Part shown: positions 52,631-61,647 of the stretch, piece after piece | Position numbering within the stretch: the first letter of the stretch is position 1 | Layout of the letters: each line of letters starts with the position of its first letter | Assembly (NCBI RefSeq): GCF_014705705.1 | Contig: NZ_JACXLD010000001.1 | Span: 372,001-436,000, forward strand | From: Spongiibacter pelagi | GTDB lineage: Bacteria; Pseudomonadota; Gammaproteobacteria; Pseudomonadales; Spongiibacteraceae | Reading direction: 5' to 3' | Length of the DNA: 64,000 nt | The notes under the pieces: model-generated | Database searches by the model: none | The model's input: only the letters and a program-made list of their open reading frames with translations | Told to the model about the DNA's origin: nothing | Program-made: the position numbers and the translations under genes

Positions 52631-52834
52631 ATGATTTCAGTCAGCGTAAATAACGAAGCGAAACAGTGCGCCAATGACCAGCCCTTAAAAGGCTTGTTGG
52701 GAACATGGGGCTTTGACGACGAAAAAGTGGCAGTCGCCGTGAATGAAGAATTTGTGCCGCGTTCGCAGTACAGCGCATTTACCTTGAGTGACGGTGATCG
52801 CGTTGATGTACTCGCGCCGGTTCAGGGGGGCTGA
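52631..52834 (+). CDS. thiS: Sulfur carrier protein ThiS
   Basis: A 67-residue ubiquitin-like protein ending in the obligatory GlyGly (APVQGG). It is adenylated at the C-terminus (normally by ThiF, not in this window) and carries the thiocarboxylate sulfur for ThiG. 9 bases after thiO and 3 bases before thiG. Confidence 0.95.
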   Translation: MISVSVNNEAKQCANDQPLKGLLGTWGFDDEKVAVAVNEEFVPRSQYSAFTLSDGDRVDVLAPVQGG

Positions 52835-52837
52835 TAG

Positions 52838-53641
52838 ATGAGTGCGACCTTATCTTCAGATACGTGGACGCTTTACGGTCAAACCTTCAATAGCCGCTTT
52901 CTTATTGGCAGCGCGCTGTATCCTTCGCCAGAAGTGATGAAGTCGGCCATTACCGCCTCGGGTTCTGAAATTATTACCGTAAGTTTGCGCCGCCAAGCGC
53001 CGGAGCAAGGTGGCGGCAATGCGTTTTGGGAACAATTACGCAGCTTGAATAAAGCCTTATTGCCGAATACCGCGGGCTGTCACTCGGTAAAAGAAGCGGT
53101 GACACTGGCGCAAATGAGCCGCGAAATATTCGAAACCGACTGGTTAAAGCTGGAAGTGGTCGGCGATGATTACAATTTACAGCCCGACCCAATTGCCACT
53201 GTGGAAGCGGCAGAAAAACTGATTAAGCTGGGTTTTAAAGTGTTCCCCTATTGCACCGATGACCTGGTGATTTGCCAACGGCTGCGCGATGTCGGCTGTG
53301 AAGTGTTAATGCCTTGGGGTTCACCTATTGGCACCGGGCGCGGCTTAATGAATCCCTATAATTTACAGGCGATTCGTGAGCGTATTCCCGAGCTGCCGCT
53401 GATTGTGGATGCGGGCATTGGTAAACCTTCCCATGCGGTGCAGGCGATGGAGTTGGGTTATGACGGCATATTGCTTAACACCGCCGTGGCCCAAGCCAAT
53501 GAGCCGGTGATGATGGCGGAAGCATTTCGCGATGCTTTGTCTGCCGGTCGCAAAGCCTATCTTGCCGGGGCAATGCCCGAGCGCCAAACCGCCGCGCCTT
53601 CCACACCAACCCTGGGTATGCCGTTCTGGCATCAGCAATAA
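52838..53641 (+). CDS. thiG: Thiazole synthase ThiG
   Basis: A 267-residue TIM barrel that joins DXP, dehydroglycine and ThiS-thiocarboxylate into the thiazole phosphate. Visible: [52 protein letters not shown] (Schiff-base lysine region), [10 protein letters not shown] and [20 protein letters not shown]. Last thi gene of the operon, followed by a hairpin. Confidence 0.96.
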   Translation: MSATLSSDTWTLYGQTFNSRFLIGSALYPSPEVMKSAITASGSEIITVSLRRQAPEQGGGNAFWEQLRSLNKALLPNTAGCHSVKEAVTLAQMSREIFETDWLKLEVVGDDYNLQPDPIATVEAAEKLIKLGFKVFPYCTDDLVICQRLRDVGCEVLMPWGSPIGTGRGLMNPYNLQAIRERIPELPLIVDAGIGKPSHAVQAMELGYDGILLNTAVAQANEPVMMAEAFRDALSAGRKAYLAGAMPERQTAAPSTPTLGMPFWHQQ

Positions 53642-53644
53642 AAA

Positions 53645-53672
53645 AGGCCGGATAAAAATCCGGCCTCTCGTT
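53645..53672. terminator. Bidirectional terminator between thiG and the phosphatase gene
   Basis: Perfect stem AGGCCGGAT / ATCCGGCCT, loop AAAA. The A-run upstream makes a T-run on the minus strand, so it serves both converging genes. Confidence 0.8.
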
Positions 53673-53693
53673 TACTCGCGTTTAGCGCAGGTT

Positions 53694-54656
53694 TTACATC
53701 ACATACTTCTTTCGCAATTGGGCAAGGTCGTCGGCACTCACGCCAATGGCCTGTTCCAGATAGGCTTCCACCGAACCCCAGCGGCTGTCGATTTCTTCCA
53801 GCGCGAAAGCCAGATACGGCGTGCCGTCTTCGGTGTACAGCGGGTTGGGCTGCTGGCTGGCACCGGCTTTTTTGTAGTGCAGCATCATTTTGGCAAAACT
53901 ATTGGTTTTAGCGGCTTCTTCCAGCTCCACATCGCCCATTTCATTCACGGGGCGGCGGTACTGGGTGGAGAGCAGGTAGTCTTCCAAAATGGTTTGGCGC
54001 GGTACACCCAATACGCTCAGAATCATCGCGGAAGAAAAACCGGTGCGGTCTTGGCCGGCTGAACAGTTCACCACTACTGGCCCTTCGGTTTTCAGTAGTT
54101 CTGCAAAGTAGAGCTTCAGTTGTGGTTGGAGTTGCTCGGGGAAGTGGCGGTAAAGTTTGCCCATCATTTCCCGAGAGTCGACGGGGCCGGTTGCCGCTTT
54201 AGCCGCATTGCCCATCATGCTCATCATGCTGTAGCTATGTTGAACATAGTCGATATCGCTATTGGTTTTCACCCAGCGGTTGGGGTACAGCTCCAGCTCG
54301 TCGTCTGAGCGCAGATCGACCACGGCACTGAAGTTCAGTTGGTTAAGCGCGGCAATATCTTGATCGCTCAGGCTGGTCATGGCGCCAGAGCGAAACAACA
54401 TGCCGCGACGCACGGTTTGGCCGTCTTCGGTTTTATAGCCGCCCATATCGCGGAAGTTGGAGCTGCCTTCCAGCTTCATTACACGCTCGTCGCTGGCAAC
54501 CAGTGCGGCGTTGTATTCCTTAACCTCTGCTTGGCTAGGTGTGTTGCTGCAAGCGCTTAAGCCGCCGCTCAAAGTTAGGCCCAGACCGACAGCCAGTGTC
54601 AGGCTGCGAAGGGTACCGGCAAAGCCGGCACCTGATTTTGTAAATGTATTCATCAT
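53694..54656 (-). CDS. Tyrosine-phosphatase-like lipoprotein (PF13350-type)
   Basis: A 320-residue protein, lipobox LSAC (GLTLSGGLSACSN). Characteristic opening SSNFRDMGGYKTEDGQTVRRG and the P-loop NCSAGQDRTG (nucleophile C198) define the Y_phosphatase3 group. The histidine usual before the cysteine (HCxxGxxR) is replaced by Asn here, though Cys, Gly, Asp and Arg are kept. Periplasmic face anchoring is predicted. 27 bases downstream of the TonB receptor gene; might dephosphorylate imported or outer-membrane-passed substrates (inference). Confidence 0.9.
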   Translation of the reverse strand: MMNTFTKSGAGFAGTLRSLTLAVGLGLTLSGGLSACSNTPSQAEVKEYNAALVASDERVMKLEGSSNFRDMGGYKTEDGQTVRRGMLFRSGAMTSLSDQDIAALNQLNFSAVVDLRSDDELELYPNRWVKTNSDIDYVQHSYSMMSMMGNAAKAATGPVDSREMMGKLYRHFPEQLQPQLKLYFAELLKTEGPVVVNCSAGQDRTGFSSAMILSVLGVPRQTILEDYLLSTQYRRPVNEMGDVELEEAAKTNSFAKMMLHYKKAGASQQPNPLYTEDGTPYLAFALEEIDSRWGSVEAYLEQAIGVSADDLAQLRKKYVM

Positions 54657-54683
54657 GGTTCTAATCCTATTTTGTCTGTTCTT

Positions 54684-57167
54684 TTAGAAGCTGATCCGGG
54701 CGCCCATCAAGTAGCGACGGCCATAGCTCTCTGATTGGTTTACGGTACCGTTGGCGGCGTAGCGCAAATCGGTTTCGTCGGTCAGGTTATTGGCGTTGAA
54801 GTAGATCGACATCGTAGCGCCGTTCAAGTCGAATGGCAGCTCGTAGCTCACGGTCAGGTCAACACGCTTCTGCTCGCCCCACACTTCGTCTGGACTTTCG
54901 ATGGGAGAAATCCACTCGTCGCGGTACTGGTAGTTCAGGCGCGTGGACAGGCCAAAGTTTTCATAGAAGACCGACACGTTGTAGATCATGTCTGAGGTGC
55001 CGGGCAGGTCGTATTTGGTGCCGTCCAGACCTTTAAATTCGCTATTGAGCAAGGTCATATTGGCGCTGATACCAAAGCCATCCAGAACCGGAACCAGATC
55101 GGCGGCGTGGCCGACAAAGTTCAGTTCGACACCACTCATTTCGCCGTCTTTGCCGTTGACCTTACCGATGTAAGTCCACTGCTCACCCTTGGCGCTGGGG
55201 TCGTAAAGGCCGCCATCAATGGTTGAAGTGTCGGCATAGATTACGTTGTCGATCTGGCGGTAGAAGGCGCCTACCGAGGCGATGCTGGCTGGAGCGAAAT
55301 ACCATTCCAGTGCGGTATCAATGCCCACGGCTTCTTCAGCTTCCAGCGTAGGATTACCGCCGCGAACTTCTTTGGTAGTGATGTCGGCAGAGGCCGCTGC
55401 GCGCCACTCGTCGTAGGTGGGGCGGTTCAGGCCGCTGGAGGCCGAGACACGCAGTTTTACATCATCGCGCAAATCAATATTGAGGTGAGCGCTAGGCAGA
55501 ACATTGGTGAAGCTGTCGTCTACGCTAACAGGATTGCCGTTTACATCGCGGCCTTCGCTGCTGTAGTCGGTTTGCTCAACGCGAACACCGGTAACCAAAT
55601 TACCCCAAGAGAATTGAGTCGTGGTCATGGCGTAAGCCGCCAAAATCTCTTCTTCCAGCTTAACAATGTTTGCTGCACTGGGTTGTGGCGTAGTCAGGCC
55701 GGCTTGATCCCAAGCGGCGCGCAGGCCTTTGTTGTCGTAGTAAGTACCGCCAATGGTGTTGGTGGTATTGGATTCCCACTGCTCGCCAGTGTTGTAGCTG
55801 TCGATATTAATGGAACCGGGGAAGAGGCCCATAGCTGGTGTGGCAACAAAGCCATCGGCCTTGCGCTGATCTAATTGAATACCGGTTTTGAATACGGCGT
55901 CTTGGCCGAATAATTCGATATTGCGGTCGGCATCGAGCTTGAATTTGTCGGCGTCAATATCCAGCTTCTGGGCGTAAACCAGGCCCAGAGTTTGCGCGTA
56001 GCTTATGGTAGACAGGTCGCGATCCAGCGTCAGCTTGGGGTCTTCGATATCGCTCATATCATAGCTGGCAACAACACTGCCGCCGACGCTATAAGGGATA
56101 GGTAGCAGCGAGTTGTTTTCTGTTTCGGTGGTGTTATAGCGGGCTTGCAGTGCCCACTCAGCCACTTGGAAATCGGCACCCAGGGTATTGCTGAAGGTGG
56201 AGTTTTCGTACTTGCCGTATTCCAGCATGCGGTTAACGCTGGCCGCTTGGTTTGAGGCGGTAGTGCCGGAAACGGGTGTATCAAAAGCGAACACAAACTG
56301 GTTGCGCTCTTCTTTATCAACAAACTCGCTGTACAGAGTGCTGAAGAAGGCGCGCTGCAGAGGACCTTCGCCACGGTATTCAAAGGTACCGCCGTGGGCG
56401 CTGTCTTCACGGGTAATTTTGTAGCTGCGGAAGTCCAGTTCGTTCACGACCAGATCGCCATTGGCATCGTGTTCTAAATCGTATTCACGGTTGTCGGTGA
56501 TTTGTTCGCGGCTGTTTTCAGAGGCAAACAAAACCACGCCGAAATTGTCATTTGACCATGAGCCGCGCAGGCCGAATTTGTCGATGTCGCCATCGCCCAT
56601 TTGCTGCTCACCCAAGCCGATGTCGCCAGAGAAAGAGAAGCCTTCCTGTGCGAATGGGCTGAAGGTGTGAATGTTGATGAAGCCGGCAACGGACTCGCCG
56701 GGCATGCTCGGCAGAATGGCTTTATTGGCTTCAATGCGGCTGGTGATTACTGAAGGGAAGCTGTCGAAGCGGGGCACGCGGCCGTTCTCGGCGCCGGGTA
56801 CATCAATGCCGTCAAAGGCGATGCTGGTGTAACGGAATGGCGCACCGCGCAGGTTGATGTAGCGGGCTTGGCCTTGATCGCGCTCAATTGCCAAACCGGG
56901 CAGGCGGCCCAGTGAGTCGGCCAGGTTTTGGTCGGGGAAGCGACCGATGGTGTCGGCAGAAATAATATCGACATAGTTGTCGGCAAATTGCTTGGCTTCA
57001 AATGCGGCCTGTTGGCTGTCTTTGATTGGCTTGCCAACTACCGTCACGATTTCTAACTTGGTTTCTTGAGTTGCTAGTGGTGCCGCGTTTTCTTCAGCGT
57101 GGCTGGCACCACTGACTAGAGCAATTGCCGCGCACAATAATGTGGGACGAAAGCGAAAGGGGTTCAT
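54684..57167 (-). CDS. TonB-dependent receptor (TIGR01782-like)
   Basis: An 827-residue receptor: signal peptide (LLCAAIALVSGASHA), TonB-box-like region EIVTVVGKPIKDSQ, plug with ISADTIGRFPDQNLADSLGR, LPGLAIERDQGQARYINLR and GVDVPG-type signature FDGIDVPGAENGR of the Caulobacter-type family, barrel ending in GARISF. Such receptors often import organic oligomers or phosphate esters. It is preceded by a 187-base gap and followed closely by the phosphatase gene. Confidence 0.95.
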   Translation of the reverse strand: MNPFRFRPTLLCAAIALVSGASHAEENAAPLATQETKLEIVTVVGKPIKDSQQAAFEAKQFADNYVDIISADTIGRFPDQNLADSLGRLPGLAIERDQGQARYINLRGAPFRYTSIAFDGIDVPGAENGRVPRFDSFPSVITSRIEANKAILPSMPGESVAGFINIHTFSPFAQEGFSFSGDIGLGEQQMGDGDIDKFGLRGSWSNDNFGVVLFASENSREQITDNREYDLEHDANGDLVVNELDFRSYKITREDSAHGGTFEYRGEGPLQRAFFSTLYSEFVDKEERNQFVFAFDTPVSGTTASNQAASVNRMLEYGKYENSTFSNTLGADFQVAEWALQARYNTTETENNSLLPIPYSVGGSVVASYDMSDIEDPKLTLDRDLSTISYAQTLGLVYAQKLDIDADKFKLDADRNIELFGQDAVFKTGIQLDQRKADGFVATPAMGLFPGSINIDSYNTGEQWESNTTNTIGGTYYDNKGLRAAWDQAGLTTPQPSAANIVKLEEEILAAYAMTTTQFSWGNLVTGVRVEQTDYSSEGRDVNGNPVSVDDSFTNVLPSAHLNIDLRDDVKLRVSASSGLNRPTYDEWRAAASADITTKEVRGGNPTLEAEEAVGIDTALEWYFAPASIASVGAFYRQIDNVIYADTSTIDGGLYDPSAKGEQWTYIGKVNGKDGEMSGVELNFVGHAADLVPVLDGFGISANMTLLNSEFKGLDGTKYDLPGTSDMIYNVSVFYENFGLSTRLNYQYRDEWISPIESPDEVWGEQKRVDLTVSYELPFDLNGATMSIYFNANNLTDETDLRYAANGTVNQSESYGRRYLMGARISF

Positions 57168-57354
57168 GTTGGGTCTCCGGTTTGGTTTTGGTTTGGCCCT
57201 ATGGCCTGATTTTTTGCGCTTGAATGGCTGCCGTTGTCTCCCGGCTTATGGCGCTGTTTCGCGGGGCCCATTCTTGGATTTTTATGTGACTACGCAGTGA
57301 AAAAGATGTCTCTAAACCGCTTGGGGATGTCTAAAAGCCCGTGTTTTCTGGGCA

Positions 57355-58551
57355 TTAGCTGGAAATATGAATTTTTTCTGCGGGGGTCGCCAGACGGTAC
57401 TTGGAGCGGGCGGTGCGCGCATCTCGCTCCATATCGAACAGATAGGGCGCGGCCAGTTTTTCTCCCAAGGTGGCAACCAGTACCTCTTTTATCTTGCTGC
57501 GGTTTTGGTCGAGGGTTTTGGCGCGCAGGCCTTTTTCCTGTAAATCGTTAATCGCCTTCTGGTGGCCATTGTGATTCGCCATTAGCGCCATCAAATCGCC
57601 AGCGGCGGGAAAGTCGGGCTTGTTTGAAGGCGGGTTTACAAACCAGCCATCGGCTTCATCACGCGCCAGCCGTTTGCCGGCGTACCACAAGTAATAAAAG
57701 TAGGGGGTGGCGGGCAGTTTTATTTCGGTGCCGTGAATCCACAGGCGCTGCTCGTCGGGGGCGAAGCGCAGCGTTGCTTCCGATTCGGCAATGGCCAGGG
57801 CTTGTGATAATTGTTCGGGGTAGAGTCGTAAACCACATTGCAGCCAGTCGAGAGCATCTGGAGCACTGAGCTGACGGCCAGACACGCTGCGCAGGGCATC
57901 CACCGGATCGGTTTTGCTGTCTTCCAGTAATAGCGACAGGGCCGCCTGTTGGGACGGGTCGTAAAGTTGTTGCTGCTTGAGCAAGGCCAGCGCTTGTCGG
58001 TGGCCGCTATGCGCGGCAAGCCGATTAAAAATATGCCGTTGCTCAGCCCGCATGGGTGGTAAAACCAGAGTTACCAAAATCAGTGCCAGCACACTTAACA
58101 GCGTGGGCACGCCGGCGGCGGTGGCCCAATTAATGTTGCAGTCTAGTTGCAGGCCCAATGATTCCTGCTGATCACCAGAGGGCCAATCCAACTGAATATT
58201 GCGTTTAGTGGTTTGGTGTTGAGTGCTTATTTGAAAGTAAGGTCGGCCGCGCAGTTGTTGAACTTGTGCGCGACAGCTTGTTATTGGCGACAAGATTCCA
58301 CTGGCCGGTAAATGGTTTAAGTCCCTATTAATGTGCTGAACTAAAAAATTGTTGAGGTCGTCCAGCTCATACAGATTTACGCTGGCTTCAACAATTGCTT
58401 CCGGCAGGCGCGGTGAAAGTTGTTGCTTAAGATCGGTGGCCAGCATATTTAAGCTCTGCCAAATACTGAGCACCACTAATAATAAAACCGCTGGCAGCAG
58501 CGCGAGCCCGGTAAGTAGAGGGCGTTTAAAACGGTGGGTTTTCACGGGCAA
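57355..58551 (-). CDS. Two-TM protein with possible winged-helix C-terminus (candidate membrane regulator)
   Basis: A 398-residue protein. TM1 at residues about 11-31 and TM2 at about 143-166 frame a periplasmic domain; the C-terminal 230 residues should be cytoplasmic. Residues about 270-398 read like a degenerate OmpR/ToxR-type wing: FAPDEQRLWIHGTEIKLPAT, then NRSKIKEVLVATLGEKL and SKYRLATPAEKIHI. That reading is pattern judgement, not a confirmed fold. Overlaps the PhnD-like gene stop by 10 bases, so the two are co-translated. Confidence 0.6.
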   Translation of the reverse strand: MPVKTHRFKRPLLTGLALLPAVLLLVVLSIWQSLNMLATDLKQQLSPRLPEAIVEASVNLYELDDLNNFLVQHINRDLNHLPASGILSPITSCRAQVQQLRGRPYFQISTQHQTTKRNIQLDWPSGDQQESLGLQLDCNINWATAAGVPTLLSVLALILVTLVLPPMRAEQRHIFNRLAAHSGHRQALALLKQQQLYDPSQQAALSLLLEDSKTDPVDALRSVSGRQLSAPDALDWLQCGLRLYPEQLSQALAIAESEATLRFAPDEQRLWIHGTEIKLPATPYFYYLWYAGKRLARDEADGWFVNPPSNKPDFPAAGDLMALMANHNGHQKAINDLQEKGLRAKTLDQNRSKIKEVLVATLGEKLAAPYLFDMERDARTARSKYRLATPAEKIHISS

Positions 58552-59396
58552 CTGCCCTCAAAGGTCGGCGTTGAATGACCTTGTTCAAACAAGCTATCGA
58601 ATAGGCGAAGGGTTTTACTCAGCTCGCAGGCAAGGCCGGGGTGAAACTGGTTGCGCTGTAAATACCACGTGCCGGAGGGCACATTTTTGTCCATCAATGT
58701 GAAATACAGTTTGCGATCCGTGGCGGCCTGCATACTGTCACCGCCGCTGGTAACAAGGTCGATATCGCCTCTATAAAAGGCGTCCATCAATGCTTTGGGA
58801 CCGGGGTAAAAACGCTTTTGCTCGCTGTTCAGTTCTATGCCCGCTGCGGCGAGTGCCGCCATTGGCCGCAGATAGAAGCTCATGCTTTGGTGGTCTTCCG
58901 AAAACCCAATACGTTTGTCAGCCAAATATTCTGGGGTGATTTCCGGGGCCTGCTTATAGCTTGCCCAATACATGGTGTAGCGCGGTGAATCGACAATGGG
59001 CAGATAGTAGGTTTGGGCTTCTGGCGTTAAACCGGCAACGATATGGCGGCGATTCCAAAACAACTGATATTGGCCATTGAGTAGATGTTCAATTTGGAGA
59101 AAGGCGCGGGGATGCCAGCTAATCGCCACCTCGCCGTAGTATTGGCCAAGTACCGGATTTGCGCATAAGCGGTCGGCGAACTCTTTCGCCTTTAGCGCCG
59201 TTAGGGTCAAAACATTGAATGTTGCATCGGCCTCGCCGCCGGTCTGGCAGCGGTAACTCTGATAATTGCTCAGTGTGATGGGGGCGAACTGCTGGCGAGA
59301 CAATAGCAGTGATCCGGCAATTGGCAGGCTGCTTAGCGTGGCAATCACCAGTGCATAGATCCAGAGATTCGGGCTGAGGATTGGAAGCTTTAGCAT
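58542..59396 (-). CDS. PhnD-like membrane-anchored substrate-binding protein
   Basis: A 284-residue protein: N-terminal anchor helix (LWIYALVIATLSSLPIAGSLLL), then a periplasmic-binding-protein fold with IGFSEDHQSMSFYLRPMAALAAAG and GPKALMDAFYRGDIDLVTSGGD, the pattern of PhnD/phosphonate-binding proteins (PF12974). No permease or ATPase follows, so it is not a transporter part; with the overlapping two-TM gene it may sense a ligand. A Pho-box-like repeat lies 60 bases upstream. Confidence 0.72.
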   Translation of the reverse strand: MLKLPILSPNLWIYALVIATLSSLPIAGSLLLSRQQFAPITLSNYQSYRCQTGGEADATFNVLTLTALKAKEFADRLCANPVLGQYYGEVAISWHPRAFLQIEHLLNGQYQLFWNRRHIVAGLTPEAQTYYLPIVDSPRYTMYWASYKQAPEITPEYLADKRIGFSEDHQSMSFYLRPMAALAAAGIELNSEQKRFYPGPKALMDAFYRGDIDLVTSGGDSMQAATDRKLYFTLMDKNVPSGTWYLQRNQFHPGLACELSKTLRLFDSLFEQGHSTPTFEGSCP

Positions 59397-59455
59397 GATA
59401 CAACTTGGGTGAAAAACCGGCGGGTCAAAAAACGCAGGCAGTGTAGGCGCTTCCT

Positions 59456-59473
59456 ATGACAACTGTATGACGT
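59456..59473 (-). promoter_or_regulatory. Candidate Pho box (PhoB site)
   Basis: Minus strand ACGTCATACAGTTGTCAT: two GTCAT repeats exactly 11 bp apart, matching the PhoB consensus at 13 of 18 positions by eye. It is 60 bases upstream of the PhnD-like gene and 115 bases upstream of the divergent S8 protease gene. Confidence 0.5.
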
Positions 59474-59510
59474 GACCTGTCACACATTTTGGCTTTTGTA
59501 AACTTTGAAC

Positions 59511-59534
59511 TGCTCACGGTTTTCATCGTGAGCA
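59511..59534. repeat. Inverted repeat in the divergent promoter region
   Basis: TGCTCACG / CGTGAGCA, perfect 8-bp arms, loop GTTTTCAT, 53 bases before the S8 protease start. Possible operator. Confidence 0.4.
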
Positions 59535-59587
59535 TCCGCTACACTCTCGCTATAACATAATCATTAAGTTTCAAAAGGTGGAATCAA

Positions 59588-61396
59588 ATGCGTTTTCTTG
59601 TGAATGGCGTTTTGGCAGGAATTGTGTCGCTAGGTTTGAGTGCCTGTGGTGGCGGGGGTGGTGGCGAGTCAAGTTTGGCCGCATCCAGCGATGAGCCGGC
59701 CAGCTTCAGTTCGCAGGGCGTGGGTGAGCCCATTGATGGCCAGTACATTGTGCTTTTCAATAAATTATCCACGCCAGACCTACTCGGGCTAGGGTTGACC
59801 GAGCAGGTGCAGGCCATTCTGGAAGGCGTTGGCGGCAATGTTTTAGGTGTGTTTGAACACGCTATTACCGGGGTGGTTGCACAGTTGAGCCCGGAAGCTG
59901 CGGCGCTGCTGGCCGCGAATCCTTTGGTTGATTTGGTAGAGCAAGACCGCGTGGCCGGCTTGCGTGCTACCCAAAATAATGCGCCTTGGGGTTTGGATCG
60001 AATCGATCAGACGAATCTGCCGCTGGATGGCAGTTACCGCTATAACGGAACCGGTGCGGGATCGCATATATATGTGTTGGATACCGGCATTAATAGTACG
60101 CACAGTGAATTTGCTGGGCGGGTGGGCACCAGCCGTAACTTTGTTTCTTCTGGGTTGTTGTTTGGTTCGGTCGATGCAGCGGATTATGAAGACTGTAATG
60201 GTCACGGCAGCCATGTGGCCGGTATTGCGGCGGGGTCTACTTACGGTGTCGCCAAAGGCGCCACGGTGCATGGTTTGCGGGTGATGGGCTGTAATGGCAG
60301 CGGCTCAACCTCAACCATTATTGCCGGTTTGGACTGGTTGGTGGCGAATCATCAAACGCCTGCCGTGGCCAATATGAGTATCGGTGGGGGCAATAGCACG
60401 GCGCTGGATCAGGCGGTTCGCAACGCCGTCAATGCCGGTATTACCGTGGTGGTTGCTGCCGGTAATGATAATGCCGATGCCTGTACCGGCTCACCTAACC
60501 GGGTAGCTGAGGCGATTACCGTGGGTGCAACCACGAATACCGACAGCCGTGCCTCTTACTCTAATCATGGTTCTTGCGTAGATATTATGGCGCCGGGTTC
60601 ATCCATTGTTTCAGCGTGGTATACCGGAAATAATGCGACCGCGAACGCCAGCGGTACTTCTATGGCGGCGCCAGCCGTAGCGGGTGTTGCGGCGGTATTT
60701 TTGGGTGGCCAGCAAGTGTCTCCTGCCGATGTTTTCGACGGCGTGTTGGCCGCCGGTACCAGTGGTAAATTGAGCGCATTGAGTGGCTCGCCAAATCTTT
60801 TATTGCAAGTGGCAGAGGGTGAGCCCGGAGCGCCACTGGCCAGCTTTACCCAAGATTGCGCGGACTTAAGCTGTAGTTTTGATGCCTCGGCTGCGAGCGC
60901 GGGTGCGGGCATTGCCAGTTATGCGTGGAACTTTGGCGACGGGCAGTCCGCTTCGGGTGCTGTGGTGAGTCATAACTATGCCGATTACGGCAGCTATAAC
61001 GTCACGCTTACCATCACTGATTTCGACGGTGCGCAGGACGGCGAGCAACAAGTGGTGATTTTAACGGCGCCGAGTGCGGGGCCTTGTCCTGAGTGTGAGC
61101 AGTCCAGCGGAACCTTGAATAATGGCGGGCAAGTTTATGTGCCGGGTTCTGCGGGTTTTGCCAGCAATGGCGGCCAATTCCGCGCATATTTAGAGGGCGC
61201 TTCTGGTACTGACTTTGATCTGTATCTGGAAAAACTCGGTGGTTTCATTTTTCAGTCGTGGAGTTCAGTCGCCAGCTCGGCAACCGATTCAGCCAGTGAG
61301 GAAATTAGTTATACCGGTTCGGCGGGGCAATATCGCTGGCGGGTGAAATCTTACAGCGGCAGTGGCGAGTATTTGCTCTACACCGATAATCCATAA
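59588..61396 (+). CDS. S8 (subtilisin) family serine protease lipoprotein
   Basis: A 602-residue protein with lipobox LSAC (C20) and a Gly-rich spacer. Inhibitor-I9-like prodomain (about 45-125, starting [10 protein letters not shown]), catalytic domain with D165 in [14 protein letters not shown]206 in NGHGSHVAG and S358 in [15 protein letters not shown], then a PKD domain (about 415-490, [14 protein letters not shown]) and a C-terminal domain of PPC type. Exported, surface- or periplasm-anchored protease. AAAAGGTGG precedes the start. Confidence 0.94.
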   Translation: MRFLVNGVLAGIVSLGLSACGGGGGGESSLAASSDEPASFSSQGVGEPIDGQYIVLFNKLSTPDLLGLGLTEQVQAILEGVGGNVLGVFEHAITGVVAQLSPEAAALLAANPLVDLVEQDRVAGLRATQNNAPWGLDRIDQTNLPLDGSYRYNGTGAGSHIYVLDTGINSTHSEFAGRVGTSRNFVSSGLLFGSVDAADYEDCNGHGSHVAGIAAGSTYGVAKGATVHGLRVMGCNGSGSTSTIIAGLDWLVANHQTPAVANMSIGGGNSTALDQAVRNAVNAGITVVVAAGNDNADACTGSPNRVAEAITVGATTNTDSRASYSNHGSCVDIMAPGSSIVSAWYTGNNATANASGTSMAAPAVAGVAAVFLGGQQVSPADVFDGVLAAGTSGKLSALSGSPNLLLQVAEGEPGAPLASFTQDCADLSCSFDASAASAGAGIASYAWNFGDGQSASGAVVSHNYADYGSYNVTLTITDFDGAQDGEQQVVILTAPSAGPCPECEQSSGTLNNGGQVYVPGSAGFASNGGQFRAYLEGASGTDFDLYLEKLGGFIFQSWSSVASSATDSASEEISYTGSAGQYRWRVKSYSGSGEYLLYTDNP

Positions 61397-61414
61397 AACA
61401 AAACGAATCTAATT

Positions 61415-61437
61415 AGGGGAGCTTGGCTCCCTTTTTT
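61415..61437 (+). terminator. Rho-independent terminator after the S8 protease gene
   Basis: GGGAGC-TTG-GCTCCC followed by TTTTTT. Confidence 0.85.
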
Positions 61438-61558
61438 ATGGGCCTGTTTTTCTGGTTCTATCTTTTACTGGTTCTATGCTTTGACTTTTGTGGTTCTCAA
61501 TAGCGTTAACGGCACGCTTTAACATAGGTGTAACTTTTGGTCGCTAATATGCGCGGTC

Positions 61559-61600
61559 TTAGATCAATCTGGGCGCAGTCTTAGGTCAATTTAGGCCAAT
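61559..61600 (+). promoter_or_regulatory. Three copies of a TTAGRYCAAT motif
   Basis: TTAGATCAAT (61559-61568), TTAGGTCAAT (61581-61590) and TTAGGCCAAT (61591-61600). First and second are 22 bp apart, second and third 10 bp apart, about two and one helical turns. Located 48-89 bases upstream of the metallophosphatase start; probably regulator-binding sites. Confidence 0.5.
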
Positions 61601-61647
61601 CCTCGCATCACCTTGCCGTTGAGCAAGCTCGCTATTTAGGTAATACC

